Source: Deinococcus sp. Arct2-2
GTDB taxonomy: Bacteria > Deinococcota > Deinococci > Deinococcales > Deinococcaceae
Assembly: GCF_004801315.1 (NCBI RefSeq)
Contig: NZ_SSNW01000014.1
Span: 11,726-75,725, forward strand
DNA: 64,000 nt
Direction: 5' to 3'
Part shown: piece by piece, positions 1-8,596 of the stretch
Position numbering within the stretch: position 1 is the stretch's first letter
Layout of the letters: each line of letters begins with the position of its first letter
Made by a program: the position numbers and the translations under genes
The notes under the pieces: model-generated
Database searches by the model: none
Seen by the model: only the letters and a program-made list of their open reading frames with translations
What the model was told of the DNA's origin: nothing

Positions 1-1080
1 TTCCCCAAACCTGCCTACACCACGCTCGCCACCACCCCTGCGTCGCGCGAGAAGCCGTACCTGTACTTTGAGAACGGCAAGTACAACGTGTTCGTGCCCA
101 GCTTAAGAACCAACTCGGCGGGTATCACCTGGCCCAATACGCCCGGTACGTCTATCCCCATGAGCCAGTTTTATGTGGCCCGGCCCAGCGACAGCGCGGC
201 GACGCTTAACCAGGCGCTCTCACAAGGCCTCAACCTGTTTTTCACGCCCGGCGTGTACCACCTCAATCAGACCCTGAACGTGACCCGTGCGGGTACCGTG
301 GTGACGGGTATCGGCTTCCCGACCCTGATTCCCGACGGCGGTGTCAACGCCATGCAGGTTGCCGACGTGGACGGCGTGAACATCAGCAGTCTGCTGTTCG
401 ACGCCGGCACCGTGAACAGCCCCGCGCTACTGACCGTGGGCACCGCCGGATCGCACGTCAGTCACGCGGCCAACCCAATCAGCGTGCAGGACGTGTACTT
501 CCGCATCGGCGGCGCGGTGGCGGGCAAGTCCACCACCAGCCTGATCGTCCACTCTGACCACACCCTCATCGACCATATCTGGGCTTGGCGGGCCGACCAC
601 GGCAACTCTCCCACGGGCTGGACCATCAACACGGCCGATACCGGCGTGATCGTGAACGGCAACAACGTCTTGGCGACCGGCTTGTTCGTCGAGCACTACC
701 AGAAGTACCAAGTGATCTGGAACGGTCAAGGCGGCAAAACCATCTTCTTCCAGAACGAAATGCCCTACGACGTGCCCAACCAAGCAACCTGGCGTGCGGG
801 GGCCAACGGCTATGCGGCCTATAAGGTGGCCGACAACGTCACCACCCATGAGGGCTGGGGACTGGGAGCCTATGCCTACTTCAGCACCAATCCGGCCGTT
901 CACGCCGACCGGGGCTTTGAGGTGCCGAACACTCCGGGCGTCAAGATGCACAGCGTGTTGACCGTTTCGCTGGGCAACACGGGGTACATCGACCGCGTGA
1001 TCAACACGGTGGGCGACACGGTCCCCTTTGCCGATCCGGCCAAGAACACCGCGCCCAGCACGGTGATCAACTACCCCTGA
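1..1080 (+). CDS. Secreted right-handed beta-helix protein, 5' end outside window
   Basis: The reading frame is open from base 1 and ends at TGA 1078-1080, giving the last 359 residues of a larger protein. It aligns throughout with the C-terminal half of the lipoprotein encoded at 51516-53429: both share FPxPAYTTLATTP, REKPYLY, TPGVY, VNSPALL or ITSPALL, SDVYFR or QDVYFR, HxLIDHxWxWRADHG and GLFVEH. The repeated short hydrophobic strands alternating with turns (NVxxAGTVVTGIG, DVDGVNISSLLFDAG) suit a right-handed parallel beta-helix such as polysaccharide lyases or GH55-like proteins. Database names for such proteins vary and are unreliable. Substrate is unknown; the neighbouring glucanase-type lipoproteins suggest an extracellular polysaccharide role. 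The paralogue has a lipoprotein signal, so this one is probably also exported. Confidence 0.85.
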   Translation, partial: FPKPAYTTLATTPASREKPYLYFENGKYNVFVPSLRTNSAGITWPNTPGTSIPMSQFYVARPSDSAATLNQALSQGLNLFFTPGVYHLNQTLNVTRAGTVVTGIGFPTLIPDGGVNAMQVADVDGVNISSLLFDAGTVNSPALLTVGTAGSHVSHAANPISVQDVYFRIGGAVAGKSTTSLIVHSDHTLIDHIWAWRADHGNSPTGWTINTADTGVIVNGNNVLATGLFVEHYQKYQVIWNGQGGKTIFFQNEMPYDVPNQATWRAGANGYAAYKVADNVTTHEGWGLGAYAYFSTNPAVHADRGFEVPNTPGVKMHSVLTVSLGNTGYIDRVINTVGDTVPFADPAKNTAPSTVINYP

Positions 1081-1100
1081 GGCGGGAAAACCGACTGCGA

Positions 1101-1196
1101 GGGGGCTGGCACGAGGCGCGGGAATACCCGCAATAACCGGCCCCAGCCCCCAAGTTGGACAGCACGAGGGGCACGTTCGCACCGTGTCCCTCGTGC
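1101..1196 (+). terminator. Two hairpins after the beta-helix gene
   Basis: Two consecutive inverted repeats follow the stop at 1080: 1101-1109 (GGGGGCTGG) pairs with 1143-1151, and 1162-1174 pairs with 1184-1196 with one mismatch. Neither is followed by a T-run, so they are candidate transcript-end or stability structures rather than textbook rho-independent terminators. Confidence 0.4.
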
Positions 1197-1242
1197 ACAG
1201 GCTTGAAAACGCCCCCTTCACTTGCTTTCAAGAGAGACGATC

Positions 1243-2799
1243 ATGCCAGACGACGCACGGATCACCCCGGCTCCGCTTCTCAGCGCTCCCCTCTCGCCCA
1301 AGCGTTCCAGCGTTCCTCTCCTGATGACCCTGGCTGGCCTGACATTGCTGCTGGGCAGCTGCGGTGAGCAGAGCGGCACGGCAGCGCGGCTGCCCCAGAC
1401 AGGCGCGAATCTCGCCGGAATGGATCACGCGGGGATGAATATGGACGGAACCAGCCTGACCATTCAAGCTCTGGGGGACTGCGCTACCCTCGGCAGCGTG
1501 AACCTCGCGCAGGGACGGGTGGCCGCCGCCTCCTCCCTTCAGTCCCTCGAATTCAAGGCCCGCAACGCCTTTGACGGCACGGACACCACCCGCTGGTCGA
1601 GTCTGGCCAACACTGATCCGCAGTGGATTCAGGTCAATTTGGGCCGTGTGCAGACCGTCTGCGGCCTGACGGTGCAGTGGGAAGGGGCCTACGCCAAAGC
1701 CTTTCGCATCGAGGTGTCCAACGACGCCGTGACCTGGACGCAGATTTACAGCACGGCCACGGGCACCGGCGGCACCCAGACCATCAAGCCGACCGTGACG
1801 GCCTCAGGCCAGTATCTGCGGCTGACCGGCACGGTGCGCGGCTCACCCTACGGCTACTCGCTCCTGGACATGAAAGTGTTCGGCCCCTCGGGCAGCGGCC
1901 CGGCCACCTCGGGTGCCGGCTGGGTGGACGCCCCTCAACCGGTGACGGGCGTGACGTCCTCCACGGCCAAGCCCACGCCCACTGGACACCATGAGTTTCA
2001 GGCCAACTGCTCGGTGAGCCGCAGCAACCTGTCCGACGATCCCATCAAATTTTTTGCCCAACCCGGTGCGTCGCACCTGCATACCTTCCTGGGGAACACC
2101 ACGACCAATGCGGGCACCACCCTCTCCAGTCTGCAGGCGGGGGGCGGCTCCTGTACGGCCCCCGACGACCGCTCGGCGTACTGGATGCCGACCATGCTCA
2201 ACGGCGATACCCCGGTGCAGCCCGTGGGAACGCAGGTGATCTACTACAAAGCGGGCGTGACCGACTACACCAGCGTGCGCCCCTTTCCAGCCGGCCTGCG
2301 CTTTATCGTGGGCGATATGAACGCCACGCGCGAAGAGTTCCTGGCCGAATCCGTGGTGGGCTGGGAGTGCGGCGATAAGACGGGCCTGTCCGACTTTCCA
2401 GCGAGCTGCGCGGCAGGCAGCCAGCTCAACTTGCGGTACCAGGCGCCAAGTTGTTGGGACGGCCTGCACCTTGATTCCCCCGACCATCAACGCCATATGG
2501 CTTACCCGGTGGGCAGCACTCAGGATAACGGCGTGTGCCCCGCGTCCCACCCCATCGCTGTCCCCAAGATCGAATTCAAGATGGCGTTTCCGGCGGGCAG
2601 CGACACCTCGCGCGTGCGCCTCTCCAGCGGGCGCGGGTACTCGTTCCACTACGACTTTTTCAACGCCTGGGATCCGGCCACCCTGAAGGCGCTGGTCGAC
2701 GGCTGCATCCGCAAGGGCTTCCAGTGCAGCGCGCAAGGCGCTGATCTCTACCATCCCGAAGTTAAACCTGTACTGGGCTCCGACTACCGCCTCCACTAG
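1243..2799 (+). CDS. Lipoprotein with F5/8 type C and DUF1996 domains
   Basis: 518-residue exported protein. I start at ATG 1243, which has AGAGAG at 1231-1236; the in-frame TTG at 1222 lies upstream of that site. A hydrophobic stretch ending LLLGSCGE gives a lipobox Cys near residue 42. Residues about 80-200 form a discoidin (F5/8 type C) carbohydrate-binding domain: AFDGTDTTRWSS, WIQVNLG and YGYSLLDMKVFG are diagnostic. Residues about 250-505 match DUF1996, with HHEFQANC, SHLHTFLGN, YWMPTM, CWDG and HMAYP. DUF1996 is common in fungal secreted proteins and has no settled activity. The discoidin domain resembles the one at the end of the next gene, so both proteins may bind the same polysaccharide at the cell surface. 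Confidence 0.88.
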   Translation: MPDDARITPAPLLSAPLSPKRSSVPLLMTLAGLTLLLGSCGEQSGTAARLPQTGANLAGMDHAGMNMDGTSLTIQALGDCATLGSVNLAQGRVAAASSLQSLEFKARNAFDGTDTTRWSSLANTDPQWIQVNLGRVQTVCGLTVQWEGAYAKAFRIEVSNDAVTWTQIYSTATGTGGTQTIKPTVTASGQYLRLTGTVRGSPYGYSLLDMKVFGPSGSGPATSGAGWVDAPQPVTGVTSSTAKPTPTGHHEFQANCSVSRSNLSDDPIKFFAQPGASHLHTFLGNTTTNAGTTLSSLQAGGGSCTAPDDRSAYWMPTMLNGDTPVQPVGTQVIYYKAGVTDYTSVRPFPAGLRFIVGDMNATREEFLAESVVGWECGDKTGLSDFPASCAAGSQLNLRYQAPSCWDGLHLDSPDHQRHMAYPVGSTQDNGVCPASHPIAVPKIEFKMAFPAGSDTSRVRLSSGRGYSFHYDFFNAWDPATLKALVDGCIRKGFQCSAQGADLYHPEVKPVLGSDYRLH

Positions 2800-2816
2800 C
2801 GCTGGGCGACGGCGGC

Positions 2817-2863
2817 TTGACCACTGGGGAGGCGTGAATAATTGTCCGCTTCCCAGTGGTCAA
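2817..2863. terminator. 12-bp inverted repeat after the DUF1996 gene
   Basis: TTGACCACTGGG at 2817-2828 is exactly complementary to CCCAGTGGTCAA at 2852-2863, separated by a 23-base loop. It sits 18 bases after the stop codon and has no T-run, so it is a candidate terminator or processing hairpin. Confidence 0.45.
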
Positions 2864-2927
2864 CCCAACCCTGCGCCCTCCTCCTCTGCCGCGAAAGAGC
2901 TGTGCGGCACTCCCCAAGAGGTGACGG

Positions 2928-4283
2928 ATGAACCGAAATCACGTATTGACCCTATCGGCTGGACTGGCTCTGCTGCTGAGCGGCTGCGGTAACACGGGCA
3001 CGTCCGCGCGCCAGTCGGACGTGGAGCCAGGGGCCCAGGCAGGCGCACAGCACCGCCTTCAGTCTCAGGCGATCGCCAAAAGTTTTAAGCGCGGCATCGC
3101 CTACGACCTGTCAAGCGCCGCCGACTTCAGCGCGCTCGCACCCGGCGTGAGCTGGTGGTACAACTGGGGGTCTTCTCCCAACAGCAGCGTGCCGCCGGAT
3201 TACAGCGCGCGCTACAGCATGGACTATCTCCCTATGCTGTGGAACGGCAACTTTGACGCGGCCACCGTTGAGGGCAAACTCAGGGCCAATCCAGCCGTCA
3301 AGTACTTGCTGGTCATGAACGAGCCGAACCTCACGGCGCCGCAAGCCAACCTGACCCCCACGCAGGCCGCCGACATTTGGCCGAGATATGAACAGGTCGC
3401 GCGCAACACGGGCGTCAAGATCGTCGGGCCGCAGATCACTTGGGGCAACCTGCCCAATTACAATGACCCAGTGGTGTGGCTCGACGCCTTTTATACGGCC
3501 TACCGCACCAAAAACGGAGGCCGTGATCCCCAGATCGACTTCCTGGGCTTTCATTGGTACGACTATGGCCTCGCCGGACAGCTCGACCGACTCAAGAAGT
3601 ATGGGAAGCCGTTTTGGGTGACGGAGTTTGCCAACTGGCATGTGGGGGACGGCAACGCGCAGATCGATAGCGTCGCCAAGCAAAAGGCGCAAATGGCCGA
3701 GATGGTCGCGACGCTCGAGGCACGCCCAGATGTGTTCCGCTACGCCTGGTTCACGGGGCGCTGGACCAACGACACCCATTTCACTGGGCTGCTGGGTGCC
3801 GATGGTCAACTGACCGAACTGGGTTCTTACTATCTCTCGCTGCCGTATAGCGGCGCAGCGAGTGGGGGAGCGGGAACGTGCAACCCCACCAATGTGGCGC
3901 TGGGCAAAGCCGCTTCAGCCTCGTCCACCGAAAATCCAGCGTACTTGGGCGCTCAACAAGCCTTCGATGGCAGCGGTACCGGGGGTACCCGCTGGGCCAG
4001 CCAGTGGAGCGATCCCCAGTGGCTCCAAGTCAATCTAGGCTCCCGGCAGCCCCTGTGCTCAGTCACTCTCCTCTGGGAAGCCGCCTACGCCAAGACCTTC
4101 CAGATCGAGGTCTCCGACAACGGCACAGCGTGGACTCCGGCCTCACCGGTGGTCAACGGTACCGGCGGCACTCAGACGGTGGCGGTCAGCGGCACCGGGC
4201 AGTACGTCCGCATGAAGGGCCTGACCCGCATCGGCGGCTACGGCTACTCCCTCTACGAACTGCAGGTCTACGCGGGGCAGTGA
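2928..4283 (+). CDS. GH128-like endo-glucanase lipoprotein with F5/8C domain
   Basis: 451 residues; AGAGGTG lies just before ATG 2928. The signal peptide ends at LLLSGCG with the lipidated Cys at residue 20. Residues about 52-305 match the glycosyl hydrolase catalytic core of the Asl1/GH128 type: GVSWWYNWGS, LPMLWN, a predicted acid/base Glu132 in VMNEPN, FLGFHWYD, and a predicted nucleophile Glu233 in PFWVTEFANW. Known GH128 enzymes cut beta-1,3-glucan. Residues about 318-451 are a discoidin-type carbohydrate-binding domain (AFDGSGTGGTRWAS, WLQVNLG, YGYSLYELQVY). It is probably an outer-surface beta-glucanase acting with the neighbouring lipoproteins. The GH family assignment rests on motifs and could shift to a sister family. 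Confidence 0.85.
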   Translation: MNRNHVLTLSAGLALLLSGCGNTGTSARQSDVEPGAQAGAQHRLQSQAIAKSFKRGIAYDLSSAADFSALAPGVSWWYNWGSSPNSSVPPDYSARYSMDYLPMLWNGNFDAATVEGKLRANPAVKYLLVMNEPNLTAPQANLTPTQAADIWPRYEQVARNTGVKIVGPQITWGNLPNYNDPVVWLDAFYTAYRTKNGGRDPQIDFLGFHWYDYGLAGQLDRLKKYGKPFWVTEFANWHVGDGNAQIDSVAKQKAQMAEMVATLEARPDVFRYAWFTGRWTNDTHFTGLLGADGQLTELGSYYLSLPYSGAASGGAGTCNPTNVALGKAASASSTENPAYLGAQQAFDGSGTGGTRWASQWSDPQWLQVNLGSRQPLCSVTLLWEAAYAKTFQIEVSDNGTAWTPASPVVNGTGGTQTVAVSGTGQYVRMKGLTRIGGYGYSLYELQVYAGQ

Positions 4284-4359
4284 GGCATGCGGATCTGCCT
4301 GAACCGGACCGGGGTCTTGGGCGAACAACCAGCCAGATGGGATGCACGTGTCGTAGGGC

Positions 4360-4744
4360 GGAAAGGGCTCCCGCTATACGAGGTGAGTACTTTCGGGCTC
4401 AATGTTGGTCACCAAAACCATGAACTCAAAGGCCCGGCGGATGACAGCGAGGCGCCGCTGCGCCTGAGGGGAGGGACTCCGGACACCGCGGTGGTCAGGA
4501 GGAGCGGCCAGCTGTCCAACTCCCAGGGATCTGGAGCTTCAGCCTGGCCTAGCACCAGCACACCGAGATCGGTCACCGACAGAGGGATGAACTCCGCCCA
4601 ATGCCAACCGTGTAGGGTTGAACCTCGACCTGCGCGCGAAGCATGCGATCCATAAGGCACTGTATTCAATGCTGCTCTCACGCACGCGTGTGGTGCTGCA
4701 GGCCGCGGAAGCTCGCCTTTCTCTTTGCTGTGCAGCCACTTCAC
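4360..4744 (-). pseudogene. Possible decayed transposase fragment
   Basis: The 517-base gap 4284-4800 has no intact gene. On the minus strand one frame reads HGWHWAEFIPLSV then VLVLGQAEAPDPW and LLLTTA, followed in another frame by RRAFEFMVLVTN. This resembles the central part of IS4-type transposases (a DDE-domain beta-strand, then a LLTT strand), but with at least one frameshift and no recognisable ends. I see no promoter or other gene here. The call is an inference from composition and motif order only; it could also be chance coding-like sequence. Confidence 0.3.
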
Positions 4745-4800
4745 CTTACGCCCCTGACGATGCCAATCAGGGATCTCCGTTTACCCTGACCTTGTCGGCG

Positions 4801-5724
4801 TCAATAGGCGGGGGCCAGTAGGCCATCGGTGTTAAGTTTGGACAGGATGCTCCCCGCATGCCCGCCACAGGCTCCTCGACTGCCGCAGAAGGCGGTACCG
4901 AACCAAACATATTCATTGGGAAATTGATAGGCTCCTAGGGCATTGATGCGCCGCCGGGTGCGTTCCCCGACATTAAGAACGTTGTACGGCACCTGGAAGC
5001 CGTAGGAGCAGTGGTCGCTCCCCCAAAATCCTCCCCGGTCACAGCGGGCGGTGCTCAAATAGTTCCCATGTTTGTTCTCCGACGAGAACAACACGCCTGT
5101 GCCGCCGCCCAGCCGGCCCCAGGTGCAGCTCAGGCCCAGATACTGCGTCTCACGCGAATCCGCGACTGTCCCCTCATGTGCCACCGTCTGCGCCGCATAA
5201 ACGCCGTATCCGTCAGGACAATCGGCATTGGGAGCCAAGGTCAATGCAAAGGGTTCGACGTCTCCGTCGTGCCCAGACGCGAAAAAGTCCCCACAGTCCC
5301 GGCTGTACAACAGCACGTACTGGATGGCGATTTTGCCCCCGTCACCAGGATGGGGCCGGATGCGGGCCAGGGCTGTACCAGGATTCCAAGGGGCGGCAGG
5401 CCCACTGCACCCGTAATTCTCACCCGTGTCGAACCAGACCCAGGGCATGAAGTGTGAGGCGAGACGATCTTCCAGACCGTCTGGAAGGCCATCGCCATCA
5501 TTATCCAGCGCGAGATCCACCGGTTGAGGCAGGTCATAACTCGGCGGTGGGGGCGGCGGAGGCGGTTCACAGTCCGGTTCGGCATCTGGCGGACAGTATC
5601 TGCGTAGCGCTTCCAGAGGTCCAGAAGGCGAGTCTGGCGTGCGAGAACCCTGTTCAGGCGTGTGGGTTCCGCACGCCGTGAGCGACAGTGCGAGCAGGAG
5701 AGCCAACATAGACGGTCTCTTCAC
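4801..5724 (-). CDS. Lipoprotein with DxDGDG calcium-type motif, function unknown
   Basis: 307 residues from GTG at 5722-5724, which has AAGGAG at 5730-5735 just upstream; the frame extends further upstream but without a ribosome site. The N-terminus is a lipoprotein signal ending LSLTACG. A proline-rich linker (eight prolines) is followed by LDNDGDGLPDG, a thrombospondin-type-3/EF-hand-like calcium loop, then about 220 residues with many Cys and Trp (HFMPWVWFD, YVLLYSRDCGDF, GHDGDVEPF). The GHDGDVE stretch recalls the conserved GHxxDWE heptapeptide of NPP1-like proteins, but similarity is too slight for a call. No family recognised with confidence. A second small lipoprotein lies just upstream on the same strand and may be co-transcribed. 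Confidence 0.72.
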   Translation of the reverse strand: MKRPSMLALLLALSLTACGTHTPEQGSRTPDSPSGPLEALRRYCPPDAEPDCEPPPPPPPPSYDLPQPVDLALDNDGDGLPDGLEDRLASHFMPWVWFDTGENYGCSGPAAPWNPGTALARIRPHPGDGGKIAIQYVLLYSRDCGDFFASGHDGDVEPFALTLAPNADCPDGYGVYAAQTVAHEGTVADSRETQYLGLSCTWGRLGGGTGVLFSSENKHGNYLSTARCDRGGFWGSDHCSYGFQVPYNVLNVGERTRRRINALGAYQFPNEYVWFGTAFCGSRGACGGHAGSILSKLNTDGLLAPAY

Positions 5725-5855
5725 AGATCTCCTTTTCGGCTGGAGGTAGGGCTCCCACCGAAGGGCAGTGAGCCGCCAAAGGTCTGTCAATGCAGACCTC
5801 TGGCCGATGAACGTTTCTGCGCTGGGGTGCCCCCCAGATCGCCCATAGACAGGGT

Positions 5856-6377
5856 TTAGTAACGGGTAAAGGTGCGGACGCGGCGATCCACGTACGTGAC
5901 GCCGTTGTTCACGGCTGTGTAGTCGCAGGCAATCTGCAGACCGTCGCGAATGTCTTCGTTGAACTGGACATCCACGCGCGAAGCATTCGACTCGCGGTCT
6001 TGATCCCTCAGGCCGCCATTTTCGTAGCATTTGATCTCGATGGAGTTGGCCCGTTTACGCTGCCAGCTTCCCCCCTGATTTTCCTCGAAAAACAGCACCG
6101 CACTGAAGACTTCGGCTTCAGGGTTCTCCCAGGGATAGATGACGTCTTGATGGTTGACGGTCAGCTCGGTGCGGATGCGGAGAGAGGCCGGCGGTGGAGG
6201 CGTGCCGCCGCCCCCACTGCCCCCGCCATACCCGCCCCCGCCGCCCGAATCTGGATCGCAATCGGCGCAGACCTGCTGGGCTTGGAGGTTGCCTTCCGGG
6301 AAAGCCGCTGTGCTGCAGGCGGACAACGCGCAGAGGGTCAGCGCTGAGAGGGTGAGCAGCGGAAGGGCTTTGTGCAT
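5856..6377 (-). CDS. Small lipoprotein with glycine-rich linker, unknown
   Basis: 173 residues. The start at ATG 6375-6377 is set by AGGAGG four bases upstream; longer in-frame starts lack a site. The signal peptide ends LCALSACS. After ADCDPDS there is a linker of Gly and Pro runs (GGGGGYGGGSGGGG then TPPPP), then about 110 residues of predicted beta structure ending YVDRRVRTFTRY. Two Cys in the mature domain could form a disulfide. No family recognised. It lies 131 bases upstream of the preceding lipoprotein gene on the same strand, and both have a proline or glycine spacer after the lipobox, so they may be exported together. Confidence 0.72.
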   Translation of the reverse strand: MHKALPLLTLSALTLCALSACSTAAFPEGNLQAQQVCADCDPDSGGGGGYGGGSGGGGTPPPPASLRIRTELTVNHQDVIYPWENPEAEVFSAVLFFEENQGGSWQRKRANSIEIKCYENGGLRDQDRESNASRVDVQFNEDIRDGLQIACDYTAVNNGVTYVDRRVRTFTRY

Positions 6378-6606
6378 GGTGCCTCCTGAATCTGGATGGG
6401 AAGAGTTGAGGAAACCCAGAACAGGGGGTGAGCGCTGCTCTGGCCACCCCACAACGAGGGCGACGCACCCGACAAGGGTTTAGGTACACCCGCAGTCTGC
6501 TGGACAGTACCTCCCACGTCTCCTGTCAGAGGGCACCCCACTGACCCCTGACCAATGGCACTTGACACTGGAAAACCTGGGGAGCGGTGCTACCGTACAG
6601 GAGGCT

Positions 6607-7779
6607 ATGAACTCTTTGGGCAGCGCGCGTCGTTCGGCAGACCCACACCTTAGCCGCTGGCTGTCGCCCACCTTGGGCTTTTGGGTGGCGTGGTTGGTGT
6701 ACGCCGGGGAAGCAGTGCTGATCGGGCTCCTCTGGCAAGCCCAACCTGATCGCCTCACGGTGGGGTTGGGCGGGGTCGGGGTGATCAGTTTCCTCTTTTT
6801 TGGTGTCGGCTTGGCAGGCTACAGCCTGCCGCGGGTGGCAGCGCAACACCGGCTGGGCGCGGTGGTTCTGATGTCGCTCTCGTCGGTCGCATTTAATCTG
6901 GTCTTCAGTCACTTGGAGGCCTTCACTGCGCTGGCCCTTCAAGTGGTGAGTGCTGTCGCCATCGTGACCGTCGTACCGGTGCGTGCAGCGACCCTGTGGA
7001 TCGTGGTTCAAGCCAGTGCGCTGGCCTGGGCCAACTCTTCGGGGGTACCGGCCACCTTCGCGCTGCTGCTGTACCCCGGCTATATGCTGATGCAATTGTT
7101 TTCTGCCCACCTGATGCAGCTCGTCTGGCGTGAACGCCGCCAGCAGCTGACCTTGATCAATCTCAACGCTGAGCTGCAAGCGGCGCGGGACGCCGTAGCG
7201 GCCGCCTCCCAGGACGCTGAGCGTCACCGCATCGCCCGGGATCTGCACGACACCTTAGGGCACCGCCTGGTGGCCTTGGGGCTGGAACTGGAATTTGCCC
7301 AACAACTCGCGGAGGGTGAGGTGGCCGCTTCCGTGGCGCGCGCCAATCTCATGAACCGGCAGCTGCTGAGTGAGGTGCGGGAAACCATCCGCGACGTTCG
7401 CCACCCCAGTCTCTTGCCGCTTCCCGAAGCGTTTGAGGCCTTGGCCACCCACCTGCCTATTGAGTTCAAGGTGGAGTGCGGCGGCGTCACGCTCAGCGCC
7501 GAACTGCGTGAGGTGTACCTCAAGTGCGCCCGGGAAGCCCTGACCAACGCTGTTCGGCATGCTGGAGCGCAGCGAGTGAGCCTGCACCTGCTGGGACGAC
7601 CGCAGGGCAGTGTGCTGCGGATTGAGAATGACGGTTGGGTGGCGGGAGGTTCGGCAACAGCGGGGCAGGGCCTGCGGGGCATGCGGGAACGGCTCTCAGC
7701 ATTGGGCGGCACCCTGCATATTTACACCGAACGGGGCCGTTTTGTTTTGGAAGCCTGCGTGCCAAGCTGCCGCCCATGA
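6607..7779 (+). CDS. NarL-family sensor histidine kinase
   Basis: 390 residues from ATG 6607. AGGAGG at 6599-6604 is only two bases from this ATG, so initiation at TTG 6616 is an alternative. Residues about 18-165 hold roughly six hydrophobic membrane segments with no large outside domain, as in DesK/LiaS-like sensors. A coiled segment leads to a HisKA_3 domain with the phosphoacceptor His214 in ARDLHDTLGHR. The HATPase part has the N-box EALTNAVRHAG and a G-box GQGLRGMRERLSALGG. It presumably autophosphorylates in response to a membrane or envelope signal and passes phosphate to the overlapping response regulator. The genes it controls are not evident; the adjacent lipoproteins are candidates. 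Confidence 0.9.
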   Translation: MNSLGSARRSADPHLSRWLSPTLGFWVAWLVYAGEAVLIGLLWQAQPDRLTVGLGGVGVISFLFFGVGLAGYSLPRVAAQHRLGAVVLMSLSSVAFNLVFSHLEAFTALALQVVSAVAIVTVVPVRAATLWIVVQASALAWANSSGVPATFALLLYPGYMLMQLFSAHLMQLVWRERRQQLTLINLNAELQAARDAVAAASQDAERHRIARDLHDTLGHRLVALGLELEFAQQLAEGEVAASVARANLMNRQLLSEVRETIRDVRHPSLLPLPEAFEALATHLPIEFKVECGGVTLSAELREVYLKCAREALTNAVRHAGAQRVSLHLLGRPQGSVLRIENDGWVAGGSATAGQGLRGMRERLSALGGTLHIYTERGRFVLEACVPSCRP

Positions 7780-8390
7780 GATTGCTGCTTGCCGATGACC
7801 AGACCCTCGTGCGTCAAGGCTTGGCCCGGCTGCTGTCCCTCGATTCAGGGATAGAGGTGGTGGGGGAAGCCGCCACCGGCCGCGAGACCCTAGAGCTGAC
7901 CCGGTTCCTACAGCCAGATGTCTTACTGCTGGATGTCCGAATGCCGCAGTTAGGCGGGTTGGAGGTGCTTCAGGCGCTGCGTGCCGAGGGCAATGCTGTG
8001 GCCGTCGTGTTGCTGAGCACTTTCAGTGAGGCGGCCGCGGCGCTGGCAGGCCTGCGGCTGGGGGCCTACAGCTACCTGCTCAAAGATGTCGAGTTTGCAG
8101 TGCTGACCGAGACTCTCCACGCGGCCGTCAAGGGAGACCGGACCATCCACAGCGCCTTGCCCAGGCATTTTCTTCCGGTGGATCAAGCCAACCCACAGCC
8201 AGAATTAACCCTCCGCGAACTGGAGGTCTTGCGGCTCATGGCAGGGGGACACTCCAATAAACAGGTGGCGCGGGCCCTGCATCTGCAAGAGGGCACCGTC
8301 AAAAATCATGTGTCAAGTCTTCTGTCCAAGTTGGAGAGGCAAGATCGGCTGCAAGCGGTGCTGCGGGCCTTGGATCTGGGTCTGCTGTGA
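7776..8390 (+). CDS. NarL/FixJ-family response regulator
   Basis: 204 residues; its ATG (7776-7778) overlaps the kinase stop codon in an ATGA junction, so the two are translationally coupled. Receiver residues 1-118 include the acidic pair ADD (residues 6-8), the phosphorylated Asp53 in LLLDVRMP, and the conserved Lys in SYLLKD. Residues about 140-204 are a LuxR-type helix-turn-helix: LTLRELEVLRLMAGGHSNKQVA and EGTVKNHVSSLL. This is the DNA-binding partner of the preceding sensor. The following 206 bases to 8596 contain no gene that I can see. Confidence 0.93.
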   Translation: MRLLLADDQTLVRQGLARLLSLDSGIEVVGEAATGRETLELTRFLQPDVLLLDVRMPQLGGLEVLQALRAEGNAVAVVLLSTFSEAAAALAGLRLGAYSYLLKDVEFAVLTETLHAAVKGDRTIHSALPRHFLPVDQANPQPELTLRELEVLRLMAGGHSNKQVARALHLQEGTVKNHVSSLLSKLERQDRLQAVLRALDLGLL

Positions 8391-8596
8391 AGATGGGAGC
8401 TGGCGCTACGTTCCGCTCCTCTCTGAAGCGGTGGGCGAGCCACAGAGCAGACCCGATGACGCTCCGGGAAAAACGAGAGCCGCTGCGGCTTCCAGTCACT
8501 CATTGTTCACCAGCCTACCGAGCTGAAGTAGCCACAACTGGCGGAGAAGAGGCGAGTTCAGATGACGAGTAAGCGCTAGGCCCCTAGCCTCTCTCG

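Noticed and set aside
427..1221. 264-codon open frame on the minus strand opposite the beta-helix gene
   Set aside because: It is antisense to a frame with clear homology to 51516-53429; its translation has no domain and a composition typical of a GC-rich shadow frame.
1843..2796. 317-codon minus-strand frame opposite the DUF1996 gene
   Set aside because: Shadow of a well-supported gene; no ribosome site or recognisable domain.
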